DNA from: Burkholderiaceae bacterium
GTDB taxonomy: Bacteria > Pseudomonadota > Gammaproteobacteria > Burkholderiales > Burkholderiaceae_B
Direction of reading: 5' to 3'
Length of the DNA stretch: 54,654 nucleotides
Assembly: GCA_017857895.1 (NCBI GenBank)
Contig: JAFMCG010000002.1
Coordinates: 1-54,654 of the forward strand
The position numbers and the translations under genes were made by a program. The notes under the pieces were generated by a model that worked only from the letters and a program-made list of their open reading frames with translations, had not been told where the DNA came from and ran no database searches. Each line of letters begins with the position of its first letter. Positions within the stretch are counted from its first letter, which is position 1. Below, piece by piece: positions 8,320 through 18,435 of the stretch.

Positions 8320-10584
8320 ATGAAATTTCGCTTTCCTATTTTCATCATTGATGAAGACTACCGCTCTGATAACGCTTCAGGTCTGGGCGTTCGGGCGTTA
8401 GCCTCGGCAATAGAGGCCGAGGGCACGGAAGTGATTGGCGTCACCAGTTACGGCGACCTCAGTTCGTTTGCGCAGCAACAGAGCCGAGCGAGCGCCTTCA
8501 TTTTGTCAATTGACGACGAAGAGTTCGACGTTGACGCTGCCATTGACCACACCAGCGCGATCAAAAACCTGCGCGCCTTTATCGGCGAATTAAGATTCCG
8601 TAACGCCGATATCCCCATTTACTTGTATGGTGAGACGCGTACCTCCGAGCATATTCCGAATGACATCTTGCGCGAGCTCCATGGCTTCATTCACATGTTC
8701 GAAGACACGCCAGAGTTCGTGGCACGTCACATCATTCGTGAAGCGCGCAGCTACATTGACGGTTTGTCACCACCGTTTTTCCGTGAGCTTGTTAAATACG
8801 CTCAAGACGGCTCATACTCTTGGCACTGCCCAGGACATTCGGGTGGCGTGGCCTTCCTCAAAAGCCCTGTAGGGCAAATGTTTCACCAGTTTTTTGGTGA
8901 AAACATGCTGCGCGCGGACGTGTGTAACGCGGTCGACGAGCTCGGTCAGTTGCTCGACCACACCGGCCCGATTGCTGAGTCTGAACTAAATGCCGCCCGT
9001 ATTTTTCATGCTGACCACTGTTTTTTTGTGACCAACGGCACCTCGACGTCAAACAAAGTCGTCTGGCACGCCAACGTGGCCAACGACGATATCGTGGTGG
9101 TAGATCGCAACTGCCACAAGTCAATCTTGCATGCCATCACCATGACGGGTGCTATTCCGGTTTTCTTGCGCCCAACACGCAACCACATGGGTATCATTGG
9201 TCCAATTCCGCTTAGCGAATTTGAACCCGAAAGTATTGAAAAGAAAATTGCAGCCAACCCCTTCGCGCGCAAAGCACGCGATACCAAGCCGCGCATCCTG
9301 ACTTTGACGCAAAGCACCTATGACGGGGTGATCTACAACGTTGAGACCATCAAAGAAAAGCTCGGTACCATGATTGATACCTTGCACTTTGATGAGGCTT
9401 GGTTACCACACGCGGCGTTTCACCCGATTTACCAGGATATGCACGCGATTGGTCCCGGGCGCCCGCGTAGCGAGCGCGCCATGGTCTTTGCGACTCACTC
9501 AACCCACAAGCTCTTGGCCGGTATTTCACAAGCCTCACAGATCGTGGTGCAAGAGCCTCAGACCCGCAAACTTGATCGCAATATCTTCAATGAGGCCTAC
9601 CTCATGCACACCTCAACGTCACCGCAGTACGCCATTATTGCGTCTTGTGACGTGGCGGCGGCCATGATGGAGGCACCAGGCGGAACAGCGTTGGTTGAAG
9701 AAAGCATTCGCGAGGCAATGGATTTTCGGCGTGCCATGCGTAAAGTCGAAGCCGAATTTGGCGACGCCGATTGGTGGTTTAAAGTCTGGGGGCCAGATCA
9801 CTTGGTCAGCCAAGGGATTGGCGGACAAGCCGATTGGGTTTTGAAGAGCGGCGATCACTGGCATGGGTTCGGTGATTTGGCTGAAGGCTTCAACATGCTC
9901 GACCCTATCAAGGCGACCATCGTTACCCCTGGCCTGGACATGTCGGGCAGCTTTGGTGAAACGGGAATTCCCGCGGCACTGGTCTCGCGCTATCTGACCG
10001 AACATGGTGTGGTGGTTGAGAAGACTGGTCTGTATTCTTTCTTTATTCTTTTCACCATTGGTATCACCAAAGGGCGTTGGAACACGCTGTTGACCGCACT
10101 GCAGCAGTTCAAAGACGACTACGATCGTAACCAACCACTGTGGCGCATCTTGCCTGAGTTCTGTCGCGATCACCGTCACTACGAACGCATGGGCTTGCGC
10201 GACCTTTGTCAAAAAATCCATGAGTCTTACCGAGCCAGCGATGTGGCGCGCTTGACCACCGAAATGTATTTGAGCGATATGGTGCCCGAGCTCAAGCCTT
10301 CGGATGCTTTTGCTCGCATGGCCCACGGCGAAGTTGAGCGCGTGTCGATTGATGAACTTGAGGGACGAGTCACTGGTGTGCTGCTGACACCCTATCCACC
10401 GGGTATCCCGTTATTAATTCCTGGCGAACGATTTAACGCCACGATTGTGCAGTACTTGCAATTCGCGCGTATGTTCAATGCTTCTTTTCCAGGGTTTGAA
10501 ACCTACATTCACGGTTTGGCACAGGATACGGGTCCGGATGGCCAGCCGCGTTACTACGTTGATTGCATCATTCGGGATGAATAG
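8320..10584 (+). CDS. PLP-dependent arginine/lysine/ornithine decarboxylase
   Basis: Fold-type I basic amino-acid decarboxylase, 754 residues, which makes a polyamine precursor (agmatine, cadaverine or putrescine) and consumes a proton. Domains in order: a receiver-like N-terminal wing (1-130, IFIIDEDYR), the PLP-binding core with WHCPGHSGG and the Schiff-base lysine in STHKLLAGISQAS (about residue 393), then the C-terminal domain ending LLTPYPPGIPLLIPGER. The length is closest to the AdiA arginine-decarboxylase type (about 755), but substrate choice cannot be read safely from sequence. A GGAG ribosome site precedes ATG 8320. It follows dcd by 18 bases and probably shares its transcript. Confidence 0.92.
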   Translation: MKFRFPIFIIDEDYRSDNASGLGVRALASAIEAEGTEVIGVTSYGDLSSFAQQQSRASAFILSIDDEEFDVDAAIDHTSAIKNLRAFIGELRFRNADIPIYLYGETRTSEHIPNDILRELHGFIHMFEDTPEFVARHIIREARSYIDGLSPPFFRELVKYAQDGSYSWHCPGHSGGVAFLKSPVGQMFHQFFGENMLRADVCNAVDELGQLLDHTGPIAESELNAARIFHADHCFFVTNGTSTSNKVVWHANVANDDIVVVDRNCHKSILHAITMTGAIPVFLRPTRNHMGIIGPIPLSEFEPESIEKKIAANPFARKARDTKPRILTLTQSTYDGVIYNVETIKEKLGTMIDTLHFDEAWLPHAAFHPIYQDMHAIGPGRPRSERAMVFATHSTHKLLAGISQASQIVVQEPQTRKLDRNIFNEAYLMHTSTSPQYAIIASCDVAAAMMEAPGGTALVEESIREAMDFRRAMRKVEAEFGDADWWFKVWGPDHLVSQGIGGQADWVLKSGDHWHGFGDLAEGFNMLDPIKATIVTPGLDMSGSFGETGIPAALVSRYLTEHGVVVEKTGLYSFFILFTIGITKGRWNTLLTALQQFKDDYDRNQPLWRILPEFCRDHRHYERMGLRDLCQKIHESYRASDVARLTTEMYLSDMVPELKPSDAFARMAHGEVERVSIDELEGRVTGVLLTPYPPGIPLLIPGERFNATIVQYLQFARMFNASFPGFETYIHGLAQDTGPDGQPRYYVDCIIRDE

Positions 10585-10595
10585 AGTTTGTCGCG

Positions 10596-11813
10596 ATGCA
10601 CACCGTTGATTTAGTGGTGGTAGGTGCCGGGGCGGCCGGCATGATGTGCGCGGCCACCGCCGGTCAGTATGGGCAGCAGGTCGTCTTGATTGATCATGCC
10701 CAGAAACTGGCCGAAAAAATCCGAATCTCGGGTGGCGGACGCTGCAATTTCACCAACCGAGACGTGAGTGCAGAGAACTTCATTTCGGGTAACCCGCACT
10801 TTTGTAAGGCTGCGCTCGCGGCCTACAGCGCCCAAGATTTCATCGATCTGGTCAACAGTCACGGTATTGCTTGGCATGAAAAACACCGTGGTCAGTTGTT
10901 TTGTGATGGCAGTAGCGATCAAATCATCCAGATGCTCAAGTCCGCTTGCGATCACGCGCAAGTTCAGTGGCGCATGCCCTGTGAGGTCACTGAGATCCTT
11001 AAAACGCCGAATGGCTTCACGCTAAACACCACGGAAGGCCCCCTCAAAACTCGCCGCGTGGTAATTGCCACTGGTGGCACAGCCGTGCCCCAGGTCGGTG
11101 CCACCGATTATGGATTGCGCTTGGCCAGATCGTTTGGGTTGCGGGTCGTCGACCCGAGACCGGCGCTGGTGCCACTGAAATTCGATCCTGAGGTCTGGCA
11201 GCCCTTTGTGCCGCTCGCGGGCGTTTCGGTGGTGGCTCGGGTGAGTGTGGCGGAACAGCCACAGGCGCCCCCTTTTGTTGAAGACATTCTTTTTACCCAC
11301 CGTGGGCTTTCAGGCCCTGGGGTTTTGCAGATCTCGAGCTATTGGCAGCCCGGTCAGTCACTGTCTTTTGACCTGATGCCAGGCGTGCCCGTGGCTCAGA
11401 CACTGATTGATCTTAAAGCGGGGGCGCGTCAGCAACTGAGCAGCGCGCTGACCGCCTTCTGGCCCAAACGGCTGGCTGAAAATTGGTTGGCAGAGGCCGG
11501 CAAACGAAAGCTAGCCGAGTGGTCAGACAAGGGCTTGAAGGAACTTGCCGCCAAAATCCAAGACTGGCGTGCCGTGCCCACGGGGACCGAAGGGTTCAAG
11601 AAAGCCGAAGTCATGCGCGGGGGTGTGGACACCAACGAATTGAACCAACGCAGCATGGGGTCTAAACGGGTGCCAGGCTTGCATTTCATTGGCGAAGTGG
11701 TCGATGTCACCGGTTGGCTCGGCGGTTACAACTTCCAATGGGCCTGGTCTTCAGGCGTGTCTTGTGGTCGATACATCGGCGAGTCAGGCACGACCTCCCC
11801 TGAAATTAATTAG
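10596..11813 (+). CDS. YhiN/HI0933 family FAD-dependent oxidoreductase
   Basis: A 405-residue flavoprotein of the HI0933/TIGR00275 family. The N-terminal dinucleotide-binding motif is VVGAGAAGMMCA (residues 7-18), followed by the family signatures KIRISGGGRCNFTNRD and VVIATGGTAVPQVGATDYG. The C-terminus has GGYNFQWAWSSG, which closes the FAD site. The physiological substrate of the family is uncertain; annotation as aminoacetone oxidase is historical, and homologues (BaiN) act as reductases. It starts 11 bases after the decarboxylase stop with a weak ribosome site, so it is probably the last gene of that operon. Confidence 0.88.
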   Translation: MHTVDLVVVGAGAAGMMCAATAGQYGQQVVLIDHAQKLAEKIRISGGGRCNFTNRDVSAENFISGNPHFCKAALAAYSAQDFIDLVNSHGIAWHEKHRGQLFCDGSSDQIIQMLKSACDHAQVQWRMPCEVTEILKTPNGFTLNTTEGPLKTRRVVIATGGTAVPQVGATDYGLRLARSFGLRVVDPRPALVPLKFDPEVWQPFVPLAGVSVVARVSVAEQPQAPPFVEDILFTHRGLSGPGVLQISSYWQPGQSLSFDLMPGVPVAQTLIDLKAGARQQLSSALTAFWPKRLAENWLAEAGKRKLAEWSDKGLKELAAKIQDWRAVPTGTEGFKKAEVMRGGVDTNELNQRSMGSKRVPGLHFIGEVVDVTGWLGGYNFQWAWSSGVSCGRYIGESGTTSPEIN

Positions 11814-11884
11814 GCACCCAACTGATCCCCATACAAGCGTTGATTGCAACTAACGATTGCAGCCAAAGCCTGATCATTTTTTGG

Positions 11885-11913
11885 TTGAACTGATTTTGTG
11901 TTCCGAGTATTCT
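11885..11913 (+). promoter_or_regulatory. candidate sigma-70 promoter of the gcv riboswitch operon
   Basis: TTGAAC (11885-11890) and TATTCT (11908-11913) are separated by exactly 17 bases. Transcription would begin around 11920, just before the first glycine aptamer, which is the spacing expected for a riboswitch leader. Confidence 0.5.
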
Positions 11914-11935
11914 ACATATTGACTGTGAACTCCTA

Positions 11936-12146
11936 ATGCGGGAGAGAGTGCGTTTTTTATCGCACCGCCGAAGGCGCAATTCGCCCAGAATCGCTCAGGT
12001 AAGCCATACCGCGTTGGGGTCTGAATCAAACTTGTATTGGTTTGGCACATCACTCTGGAGAGACCTGCCTCGCGCAGGCGCCGAAGGTGCACACCGGCTA
12101 TCAAGCCGGGCAACTCTCAGGCAAAAGGACAGAGGGGCGGATCGTT
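11936..12146 (+). promoter_or_regulatory. tandem glycine riboswitch upstream of gcvT
   Basis: Two consecutive glycine aptamers can be read. Aptamer 1 (about 11936-12025) has GCGGGAGAGAG, ACCGCCGAAGGCGCAA and CGCTCAGGTAAG. Aptamer 2 (about 12053-12140) has CTCTGGAGAGACC, GCGCCGAAGGTGCA and AACTCTCAGGCAAAAGGAC. P1 of aptamer 2 is CTCTG (12053-12057) pairing with CAGAG (12130-12134). Placement directly before the glycine cleavage operon matches the known role: the system is made when glycine is plentiful. A terminator-like hairpin follows at 12147-12173. Confidence 0.93.
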
Positions 12147-12173
12147 GGGTGTCAACAGGGTTGACGCTTTTTT
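12147..12173 (+). terminator. riboswitch expression platform: conditional terminator
   Basis: GTCAAC (12151-12156) pairs with GTTGAC (12160-12165) around AGG. The stem extends outward by T-G, G-C and G-T pairs, and it leads into TTTTTT (12168-12173). It lies between aptamer 2 and the gcvT start, so glycine binding may decide whether transcription reads through. How the aptamer excludes this hairpin is not obvious from pairing alone. Confidence 0.6.
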
Positions 12174-12199
12174 ATCGAGCCGTCCGGAGAGTCTTTGTT

Positions 12200-13306
12200 A
12201 TGTCAGCTGCTTTGCTCAGAACCCCGTTGTTTGATGCTCACGTGAGTGCTGGTGCGCGTTTGGTCGATTTTGGTGGCTGGGAAATGCCCGTGAGCTATGG
12301 CTCGCAAATCGAAGAACACCACGCCGTGCGGCAAGCCGCGGGCGTGTTTGACGTCTCACACATGCGCAGCGTTGACTTAGCGGGTGCTGGTGCCAGAGAT
12401 TTCTTACGCCGCCTGTTGGCCAACGATGTCGACAAGTTAACCGAACCCGGTCGGGCCCTTTACAGCTGCATGCTTAACCCCGAAGGCGGTGTTATTGACG
12501 ATTTGATCGTTTACTTCTTCGCTCCCGATCGCTGGCGTTTGGTGATCAATGCCGCCTGTGCTGACAAAGACATTGCTTGGATGCACCGTGTTCAACAGGC
12601 CGGTCATTTTGATGTGTCGATCAACCCGCGGACGGATCTGGCGATGGTGGCTGTTCAGGGCCCTCTTGCCGCTGAGCGGTTGGGCCAAGTGCACCCCGAT
12701 TGGCAGGCGAGCCTTCAAGCACTCAAACCTTTTAGGGCAGTAGAAATCGGTGATATCACGATCGCTCGCACAGGCTATACCGGTGAGGACGGCTTCGAAG
12801 TTATGATTCCTGCTGCAGAGGTTCCCACCTTGTGGGCAGACCTGTTGGCAGCGGGCGTTAAGCCCTGTGGGCTAGGGGCTAGAGACACTTTGAGGCTTGA
12901 GGCCGGCATGAATCTTTATGGTCAAGACATGGATGCCTTGGTTTTGCCTTCCCAAGCGGGCCTGACTTGGACAGTGTCTCTTAAAGACGAAACACGTAAC
13001 TTTATCGGTCGTAGCGCAATTGTGTCGTTCCCAGCTTCAGGCCAACTCATTGGGCTACGGCTTTTGGAGAAAGGCGTGATGCGCGCCCACATGGTGGTTT
13101 CAACCCCACATGGGGACGGTGAAATCACCAGCGGTACGATGTCGCCCTCGCTCGGGGTCTCGATTGCCATGGCGCGATTGCCTGATGCTGTCGAAGTGGG
13201 ATCGCAAGTTCATGTGAATATTCGCGGCAAGTCAGTCCCGGCTAAGGTTTGCACGCTACCGTTTGTACGTCACGGCAAGCCCGTGGGCGATGTGGTTTCT
13301 TCCTAA
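12200..13306 (+). CDS. gcvT: glycine cleavage system T protein (aminomethyltransferase)
   Basis: Transfers the aminomethyl carbon from the lipoyl arm of H protein to tetrahydrofolate, releasing ammonia; 368 residues. Typical blocks are RTPLFDAHVSAGARLVDFGGWEMPV, GVFDVSHM, ARTGYTGEDGFE and GLGARDTLRLEAGMNLYG. The frame is open back to 11936 through the riboswitch, but the true start is ATG 12200 (MSAALLRTPLF) with a GGAGAG ribosome site at 12185-12190. First gene of gcvT-gcvH-gcvP, controlled by the tandem glycine riboswitch. Confidence 0.96.
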   Translation: MSAALLRTPLFDAHVSAGARLVDFGGWEMPVSYGSQIEEHHAVRQAAGVFDVSHMRSVDLAGAGARDFLRRLLANDVDKLTEPGRALYSCMLNPEGGVIDDLIVYFFAPDRWRLVINAACADKDIAWMHRVQQAGHFDVSINPRTDLAMVAVQGPLAAERLGQVHPDWQASLQALKPFRAVEIGDITIARTGYTGEDGFEVMIPAAEVPTLWADLLAAGVKPCGLGARDTLRLEAGMNLYGQDMDALVLPSQAGLTWTVSLKDETRNFIGRSAIVSFPASGQLIGLRLLEKGVMRAHMVVSTPHGDGEITSGTMSPSLGVSIAMARLPDAVEVGSQVHVNIRGKSVPAKVCTLPFVRHGKPVGDVVSS

Positions 13307-13342
13307 ATTTTCTTTCGAAATACTGCTATAGCGGAGAGTTAA

Positions 13343-13723
13343 ATGAGTATTCCTAGCGATCGTAAATACGCGGCCTCACACGAATGGATCAAAGCCGACG
13401 GTGATGTGATGGTGGTTGGCATCACCAACCCCGCACAAGACCAACTCGGTGACTTGGTGTTTGTCGGTGATGTACGCGTTGGCGCGAAGTTGAAGTCTGG
13501 CGAAACCGCCGGTGTGGTTGAGTCAGTGAAGGCTGCTTCAGACATCTACGCGCCGATTACTGGCGAAGTGGTGGCATTCAATGACGCTTTAAATGACAGC
13601 CCAGAAAAGATCAATTCCGATCCCTACGGCACTTGGATTTTCAAACTAAAGCCCGATAACGCGACCGATTTGGACGCGCTGCTGGATTCAGCTGCCTATC
13701 AGGCGATTGTGGACGCGAGCTAA
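13343..13723 (+). CDS. gcvH: glycine cleavage system H protein
   Basis: Small lipoyl carrier protein, 126 residues, which shuttles the aminomethyl group between P, T and L proteins. The lipoylation lysine is in VVESVKAASDIYAP (about residue 64). The family opening KYAASHEWIK and the tail DPYGTWIFKLKP are present. A GGAGAG ribosome site at 13333-13338 sets ATG 13343. It lies 36 bases after gcvT and 3 bases before gcvP. Confidence 0.97.
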   Translation: MSIPSDRKYAASHEWIKADGDVMVVGITNPAQDQLGDLVFVGDVRVGAKLKSGETAGVVESVKAASDIYAPITGEVVAFNDALNDSPEKINSDPYGTWIFKLKPDNATDLDALLDSAAYQAIVDAS

Positions 13724-13726
13724 ACC

Positions 13727-16612
13727 ATGACGACAACAACCGACACCGCTGGGGCTTTTATCCCTCGACACATCGGCCCCAACGGGTCCGACCAGCAGCA
13801 GATGCTTCAAAGCATCGGGGCTGGCAGCGTACAGGCATTGATGAGTGAGGTGGTCCCTGCCAATATTCATGTGTCGGGGTTGTTGGATTTACCAGAGCCG
13901 CTCGATGAGCCCAGTGTTATTCAGGCCTTGAAAGCCGTCGCTGCGCAAAACCAAGTTTTGCGCAGCTACATTGGTCAAGGCTACTACGGCACCCACACAC
14001 CGAACGTGATTTTGCGTAATATTTTGGAGAACCCCGCTTGGTACACGGCATACACACCGTACCAACCTGAGATCGCCCAAGGTCGGCTAGAAGCGATCTT
14101 AAATTTCCAGACCATGGTTGCTGACCTCACGGGCTTGGACATTGCCAATGCTTCTTTGCTCGACGAAGGCACCGCCGCCGCCGAAGCCATGACGCTGTCT
14201 TGGCGTGTCGCACGTGACAAAGATCAGCCGTATTTTGTGTCAAAGTTCTGTCATCCTCAAACCATTGAAGTCATCAAGACACGCGCTGAAGGCTTGGGGA
14301 TTGCATTGATTTTAGGTGATGAGTCTGAAGACATTCCTGCTTGCTTTGGGGTGATGTTGCAGTACCCCCAGAGCTTGGGTGCGGTGGTGGACTATCGCGC
14401 ATTAACCCAGCAAGTGCACGACAACGGTGGTTTGGTGGCGTGCGCCACAGACCTCTTGGCATTGACCCTGATCGAGCCCCCAGGCGCTTGGGGTGCCGAC
14501 ATTGCCATTGGATCGGCCCAGCGTTTTGGTGTGCCGTTTGGTTATGGCGGCCCGCATGCTGCCTTCATGAGTTGCAAAGACGCCTACAAGCGTCACATGC
14601 CTGGCCGCTTGGTTGGTGTGTCACGCGATGCCATGGGCAACCAAGCCTTGCGCTTGGCGCTACAGACGCGCGAGCAACACATTCGTCGTGAAAAAGCCAC
14701 CTCAAACATTTGCACGGCTCAGGTTTTGTTGGCCGTGATGGCCAGTATGTACGCCCTTTGGCATGGCCCTGAGGGCTTGAAGAAAATGGCCCTGCGGGTT
14801 CATGCCCACACCCAAGCACTGCGCCATGGACTCACGCAACTTGGGTTGAAAGTCGCCAACGACACCTTCTTTGACACATTGCAGGTTGCCACTGGTGCGC
14901 ACACCGCTGCGATCCATGCCGCGACGGTTAAGGCGGGTATAAATCTGCGTCAGGTCGATCACGACCACGTGGCGATTTCGTTTGACGAAACAGTCACCGA
15001 CACTGACGTGCAAGCGTTGTTAGACGTGTTGGGTCAGGCCGTTGGGAAATCTGTTGTTGCGCATTGGGTTCAGGCACCTGTGGCTGTGCCGGTAGGACTG
15101 TTACGCACATCGGCATGTCTAACGCATGAGGTGTTTTCCAGTATCCAGTCCGAGACTGATATGTTGCGTTACTTGCGTCGCTTGTCAGACAAAGACTTGG
15201 CGCTTGATCGCACCATGATCCCGCTCGGTTCGTGCACCATGAAGCTCAACGCCACAGTGGAAATGATTCCTGTGACTTGGCCTGAGTTTGCCAACATCCA
15301 TCCTTTCGCGCCTCGTGATCAGACCGAAGGCTATCAGGTCATGATTGAGCGTTTGTCACGTGACCTGTGCGAGATCACCGGTTACGACGCCATCAGCTTG
15401 CAGCCCAATTCGGGTGCCCAAGGTGAGTACGCTGGTTTGCTGGCGATCCGTGCTTACCACCGCGCCCGTGGGGACCATCAGCGCAATGTGTGCTTGATTC
15501 CATCGTCTGCACATGGCACCAACCCTGCCTCCGCCAACATGGTGGGTATGGATGTGGTAGTGGTCGGTGCTGACGCGCAAGGTAACGTTGACATTGAAGA
15601 TTTGAAGCAGCGTATCGCCGAAGCGGGTGATCGATTGGCCGCCTTGATGGTGACCTATCCATCCACACACGGTGTTTTTGAAGAGGTGATCTCAGAAATC
15701 TGTGAGATGGTTCATGACGCTGGTGGTCAGGTCTACATGGATGGCGCCAACATGAATGCGATGGTTGGCGTGGCCCAGCCAGGTAAGTTTGGTTCGGATG
15801 TCTCGCACTTGAACCTGCACAAAACCTTTTGCATCCCTCACGGTGGTGGAGGACCAGGCGTGGGTCCTGTGGGTGTTCGCGCGCATTTGGCACCCTATTT
15901 GCCGGGTGCAGTGGATGCCAAAGGCCAACTGGCAGCAGACGCACCCGTTGGGCCCGTCAGTGCGGCACCATTTGGATCGGCCAGTATTTTGCCGATCTCA
16001 TTTGTGTACATCTTGTTGATGGGCGCGCGAGGCTTGCGCCAGGCAACGGAAGTCGCCATTCTGAGCGCAAACTACGTGGCCAGTCGATTGGGTGAGCACT
16101 ATCCGATTTTGTATCGAGGCCGCAACGGTCGCATTGCGCACGAGTGCATTTTGGATATCCATGGGATCAAGGACGACACCGGTATTTCAGCCGAAGATAT
16201 CGCCAAGCGTTTGATTGACTACGGGTTCCATGCACCGACCATGTCGTTCCCAGTGGCTGGTACGTTGATGGTCGAGCCCACAGAGTCAGAGGGCCTGGCC
16301 GAGCTCGATCGATTTGTTGATGCGATGATTGCCATCCGTCAGGAAATCAATCAAGTGGCTAGTGGTCAATGTGATGCGACAGACAATGTGCTTAAAAACG
16401 CACCGCACACCGCCCGTACGCTTCTGGCAAACGAGTGGCATCATGACTACACCCGTGAGCAGGCGGCTTACCCCTTGCCTTCTTTGCTACAAAACAAGTA
16501 CTGGCCGCCAGTGGCTCGGGTGGACAATGCATGGGGTGATCGGCATTTGGTGTGTTCTTGCCCGCCGGTGAGTGATTACGCTGAGGCTTCGCCTGCACCG
16601 CAAACCGCTTGA
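13727..16612 (+). CDS. gcvP: glycine dehydrogenase (decarboxylating), P protein
   Basis: PLP enzyme that decarboxylates glycine and loads the aminomethyl group on H protein, 961 residues: the full single-chain form with both pseudo-halves. N-terminal markers are [25 protein letters not shown] and [14 protein letters not shown]. The PLP lysine is in [18 protein letters not shown] (about residue 705). It ends 7 bases before the convergent folA stop, with no plus-strand T-run terminator between them. Confidence 0.98.
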   Translation: MTTTTDTAGAFIPRHIGPNGSDQQQMLQSIGAGSVQALMSEVVPANIHVSGLLDLPEPLDEPSVIQALKAVAAQNQVLRSYIGQGYYGTHTPNVILRNILENPAWYTAYTPYQPEIAQGRLEAILNFQTMVADLTGLDIANASLLDEGTAAAEAMTLSWRVARDKDQPYFVSKFCHPQTIEVIKTRAEGLGIALILGDESEDIPACFGVMLQYPQSLGAVVDYRALTQQVHDNGGLVACATDLLALTLIEPPGAWGADIAIGSAQRFGVPFGYGGPHAAFMSCKDAYKRHMPGRLVGVSRDAMGNQALRLALQTREQHIRREKATSNICTAQVLLAVMASMYALWHGPEGLKKMALRVHAHTQALRHGLTQLGLKVANDTFFDTLQVATGAHTAAIHAATVKAGINLRQVDHDHVAISFDETVTDTDVQALLDVLGQAVGKSVVAHWVQAPVAVPVGLLRTSACLTHEVFSSIQSETDMLRYLRRLSDKDLALDRTMIPLGSCTMKLNATVEMIPVTWPEFANIHPFAPRDQTEGYQVMIERLSRDLCEITGYDAISLQPNSGAQGEYAGLLAIRAYHRARGDHQRNVCLIPSSAHGTNPASANMVGMDVVVVGADAQGNVDIEDLKQRIAEAGDRLAALMVTYPSTHGVFEEVISEICEMVHDAGGQVYMDGANMNAMVGVAQPGKFGSDVSHLNLHKTFCIPHGGGGPGVGPVGVRAHLAPYLPGAVDAKGQLAADAPVGPVSAAPFGSASILPISFVYILLMGARGLRQATEVAILSANYVASRLGEHYPILYRGRNGRIAHECILDIHGIKDDTGISAEDIAKRLIDYGFHAPTMSFPVAGTLMVEPTESEGLAELDRFVDAMIAIRQEINQVASGQCDATDNVLKNAPHTARTLLANEWHHDYTREQAAYPLPSLLQNKYWPPVARVDNAWGDRHLVCSCPPVSDYAEASPAPQTA

Positions 16613-16619
16613 TGTTGAA

Positions 16620-17105
16620 CTAAGCAATCCGACGATAAGTCACAAAAGAGAAGGGCAAGCCATTTTCTGGGGTTTGCCCTTCTCGCGAGTATTCAACCCA
16701 TTCGGTTTGTGACAGTGGTGCAAAGAAGGCATCACCATGAACGTCGGCATCAACTTCTGTGGCGATCACTTCGTGAACAAGGGGTAACGCTTGTGCATAA
16801 AGTTGAGCCCCACCAATGATGAAAGCTTGCTCGACGGGCCCAGCTGCCGCAATGGCTTCTTCAACTGAGGCGACTAACGTGGCGCCCGTGAAATCACCAA
16901 CACCTTGGCGACTGATCACGATATTGTGCCGGTTTGGCAATGGGCGCCCGAGTGACTCCCACGTTTTACGACCCATGATGATGGGGTGCCCGCTCGTTTG
17001 GCGCTTGAAATGTGCCAAATCGCTCGGTAGGCGCCATGGCAATTGATTGTCTTTGCCAATCACACGGTTGCGGCTGTAGGCGACGATGATGCTTAGTGAT
17101 GTCAT
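16620..17105 (-). CDS. folA: dihydrofolate reductase
   Basis: NADPH-dependent reduction of dihydrofolate to tetrahydrofolate, 161 residues. Diagnostic motifs are [18 protein letters not shown] with the catalytic acid region [11 protein letters not shown], then [16 protein letters not shown] and [13 protein letters not shown]. The ATG at 17105 overlaps the thyA stop by 4 bases, so translation is probably coupled. The last coding bases contain a strong hairpin (16648-16684). It regenerates the folate oxidised by ThyA, its operon partner. Confidence 0.97.
   Translation of the reverse strand: MTSLSIIVAYSRNRVIGKDNQLPWRLPSDLAHFKRQTSGHPIIMGRKTWESLGRPLPNRHNIVISRQGVGDFTGATLVASVEEAIAAAGPVEQAFIIGGAQLYAQALPLVHEVIATEVDADVHGDAFFAPLSQTEWVEYSREGQTPENGLPFSFVTYRRIA
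16644..16684 (-). terminator. strong hairpin inside the 3' end of folA, possibly a terminator
   Basis: GAGAAGGGCAA (16648-16658) and TTGCCCTTCTC (16674-16684) form a perfect 11-bp stem with a 15-base loop. On the minus strand it is followed by TTTTGTGAC. It lies wholly within folA codons, about 24 bases before the stop. It could end the osmC-thyA-folA message or protect its 3' end, but the U-tract is short. Confidence 0.35.
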
Positions 17106-17896
17106 ACAGCGACCGGTGCTTTGATATGAGGGTGGTATTGGTAGTCTTCAATGACGAAGTCTTCGAGTTCGTATTCAAATAGGCTGGCTGGCTTGCGCGC
17201 TAGTTTGAGCGTGGGGTAGGGGTAGGGTGAGCGTGCGAGTTGCTCGATGGCCTGCTCGACGTGGTTGTCGTAGAGGTGACAATCGCCACCGGTCCAAATG
17301 AAATCGCCCACGTCTAAGTCACATTGTTGCGCCACCATGTATGTCAGCAAGGCATAGCTGGCGATGTTGAATGGCACACCTAAGAAAATGTCGGCACTGC
17401 GCTGGTAGAGCTGGCACGACAACTTGCCTTGCGCCACGTAAAACTGAAACAGCGCGTGGCAGGGTGGTAGCGCCATGTTGGGAATTTCACCGACATTCCA
17501 TGCGCTGACAATCAAACGGCGAGAATCAGGGTTGGTTTTGATTTGGTGGACGAGCTGGCTGATCTGATCAATCTTCTGCCCATCGGGGGCAGGCCATGAA
17601 CGCCACTGAACGCCATAAACAGGACCCAGGTCACCGTCAGGGCGTGCCCACTCGTCCCAAATGCTGACGTTGCGTTCCTGCAACCATTTGACGTTTGATT
17701 CTCCCCTAAGAAACCATAACAATTCCACAAAAATGCTGCGCGTGTGCAGCCGCTTGGTGGTGATCAACGGAAAGCCGGCTTGCAGGTCAAAGCGCATTTG
17801 GTAACCAAACACAGAGCGGGTGCCCGTGCCAGTTCGATCGCTTTTGGCGACGCCGTTCTCAAAAACGTGGCGTAAAAAAGTTTCGTATTGATTCAT
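17102..17896 (-). CDS. thyA: thymidylate synthase
   Basis: Methylates dUMP to dTMP using methylene-tetrahydrofolate, 264 residues, the same length as E. coli ThyA. Visible features are the folate/dUMP segment [19 protein letters not shown], the nucleophilic cysteine in [12 protein letters not shown], and [20 protein letters not shown]. Start ATG 17896 overlaps the stop of the upstream OsmC-like gene by 4 bases; its own stop overlaps folA likewise. Confidence 0.98.
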   Translation of the reverse strand: MNQYETFLRHVFENGVAKSDRTGTGTRSVFGYQMRFDLQAGFPLITTKRLHTRSIFVELLWFLRGESNVKWLQERNVSIWDEWARPDGDLGPVYGVQWRSWPAPDGQKIDQISQLVHQIKTNPDSRRLIVSAWNVGEIPNMALPPCHALFQFYVAQGKLSCQLYQRSADIFLGVPFNIASYALLTYMVAQQCDLDVGDFIWTGGDCHLYDNHVEQAIEQLARSPYPYPTLKLARKPASLFEYELEDFVIEDYQYHPHIKAPVAV

Positions 17897-18339
17897 GAAG
17901 ACTCACTCGCAACCGGCTCGGTCGACACAATGTCCACGGACCATGTCATTTTGGTGGTGTGGTGAAACATGGCTGAGGCTGAGCAATATTTTTCGTGTGA
18001 CAACTCAACCGCCCGTTCAACGGCAACACGTGACAGGTTTTTGCCGGTCACGGTGAAAGCGAAGTGAATGTTGGTGAAAACTTTTGGGTCGGTCTCGGCG
18101 CGTTCAGCAGTCAACTTCACATCGCAGCCCTGAACCGAATGACGGCCTCGCTTGAGTATCAGCACCACATCATAAGCGGTGCAGCCACCGGTGCCGGCCA
18201 GTAGTAATTCCATGGGGCGGGGTGCTAAGTTATGCCCACCGCCTTCAGGTGCGCCATCCATGGCCGTGATGTGACCAGTGCCAGTCTTTGCAATAAACAA
18301 CATGCCGTCTATACCACCCCATTGCACTGTGCATTCCAT
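17893..18339 (-). CDS. OsmC family protein (YhfA-like)
   Basis: A 148-residue OsmC/Ohr-fold protein. The two conserved cysteines lie in the family positions: GGCTAYDVV (about residue 54) and KYCSASAMF (about 117). The arrangement GGC..DVV.ILKRGR and the length resemble the YhfA branch rather than Ohr, so a thiol-peroxidase role is possible but unproven. It is the first gene of a tightly overlapping operon with thyA and folA, divergent from coq7. Confidence 0.85.
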   Translation of the reverse strand: MECTVQWGGIDGMLFIAKTGTGHITAMDGAPEGGGHNLAPRPMELLLAGTGGCTAYDVVLILKRGRHSVQGCDVKLTAERAETDPKVFTNIHFAFTVTGKNLSRVAVERAVELSHEKYCSASAMFHHTTKMTWSVDIVSTEPVASESS

Positions 18340-18435
18340 GAAATATCCTTTTTCACTTAATCGATATCACCAATCATAGCGTTACCGTCGCCTAAAATGT
18401 ACTAACCTTTTCAGGATCATCATGGAGATCCCTCA

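Noticed and set aside
9619-10326. 235-codon open frame on the minus strand inside the decarboxylase gene
   Set aside because: It is wholly antisense to a strongly conserved enzyme, has no recognisable domain, and reflects codon bias of the real gene.
11936-12199. N-terminal extension of GcvT by 88 codons
   Set aside because: The segment is the glycine riboswitch; the good ribosome site and family start are at 12200.
15393-15944. 183-codon minus-strand open frame inside gcvP
   Set aside because: Antisense to the conserved P-protein core; composition (His/Pro/Arg-rich) is typical of a shadow frame.
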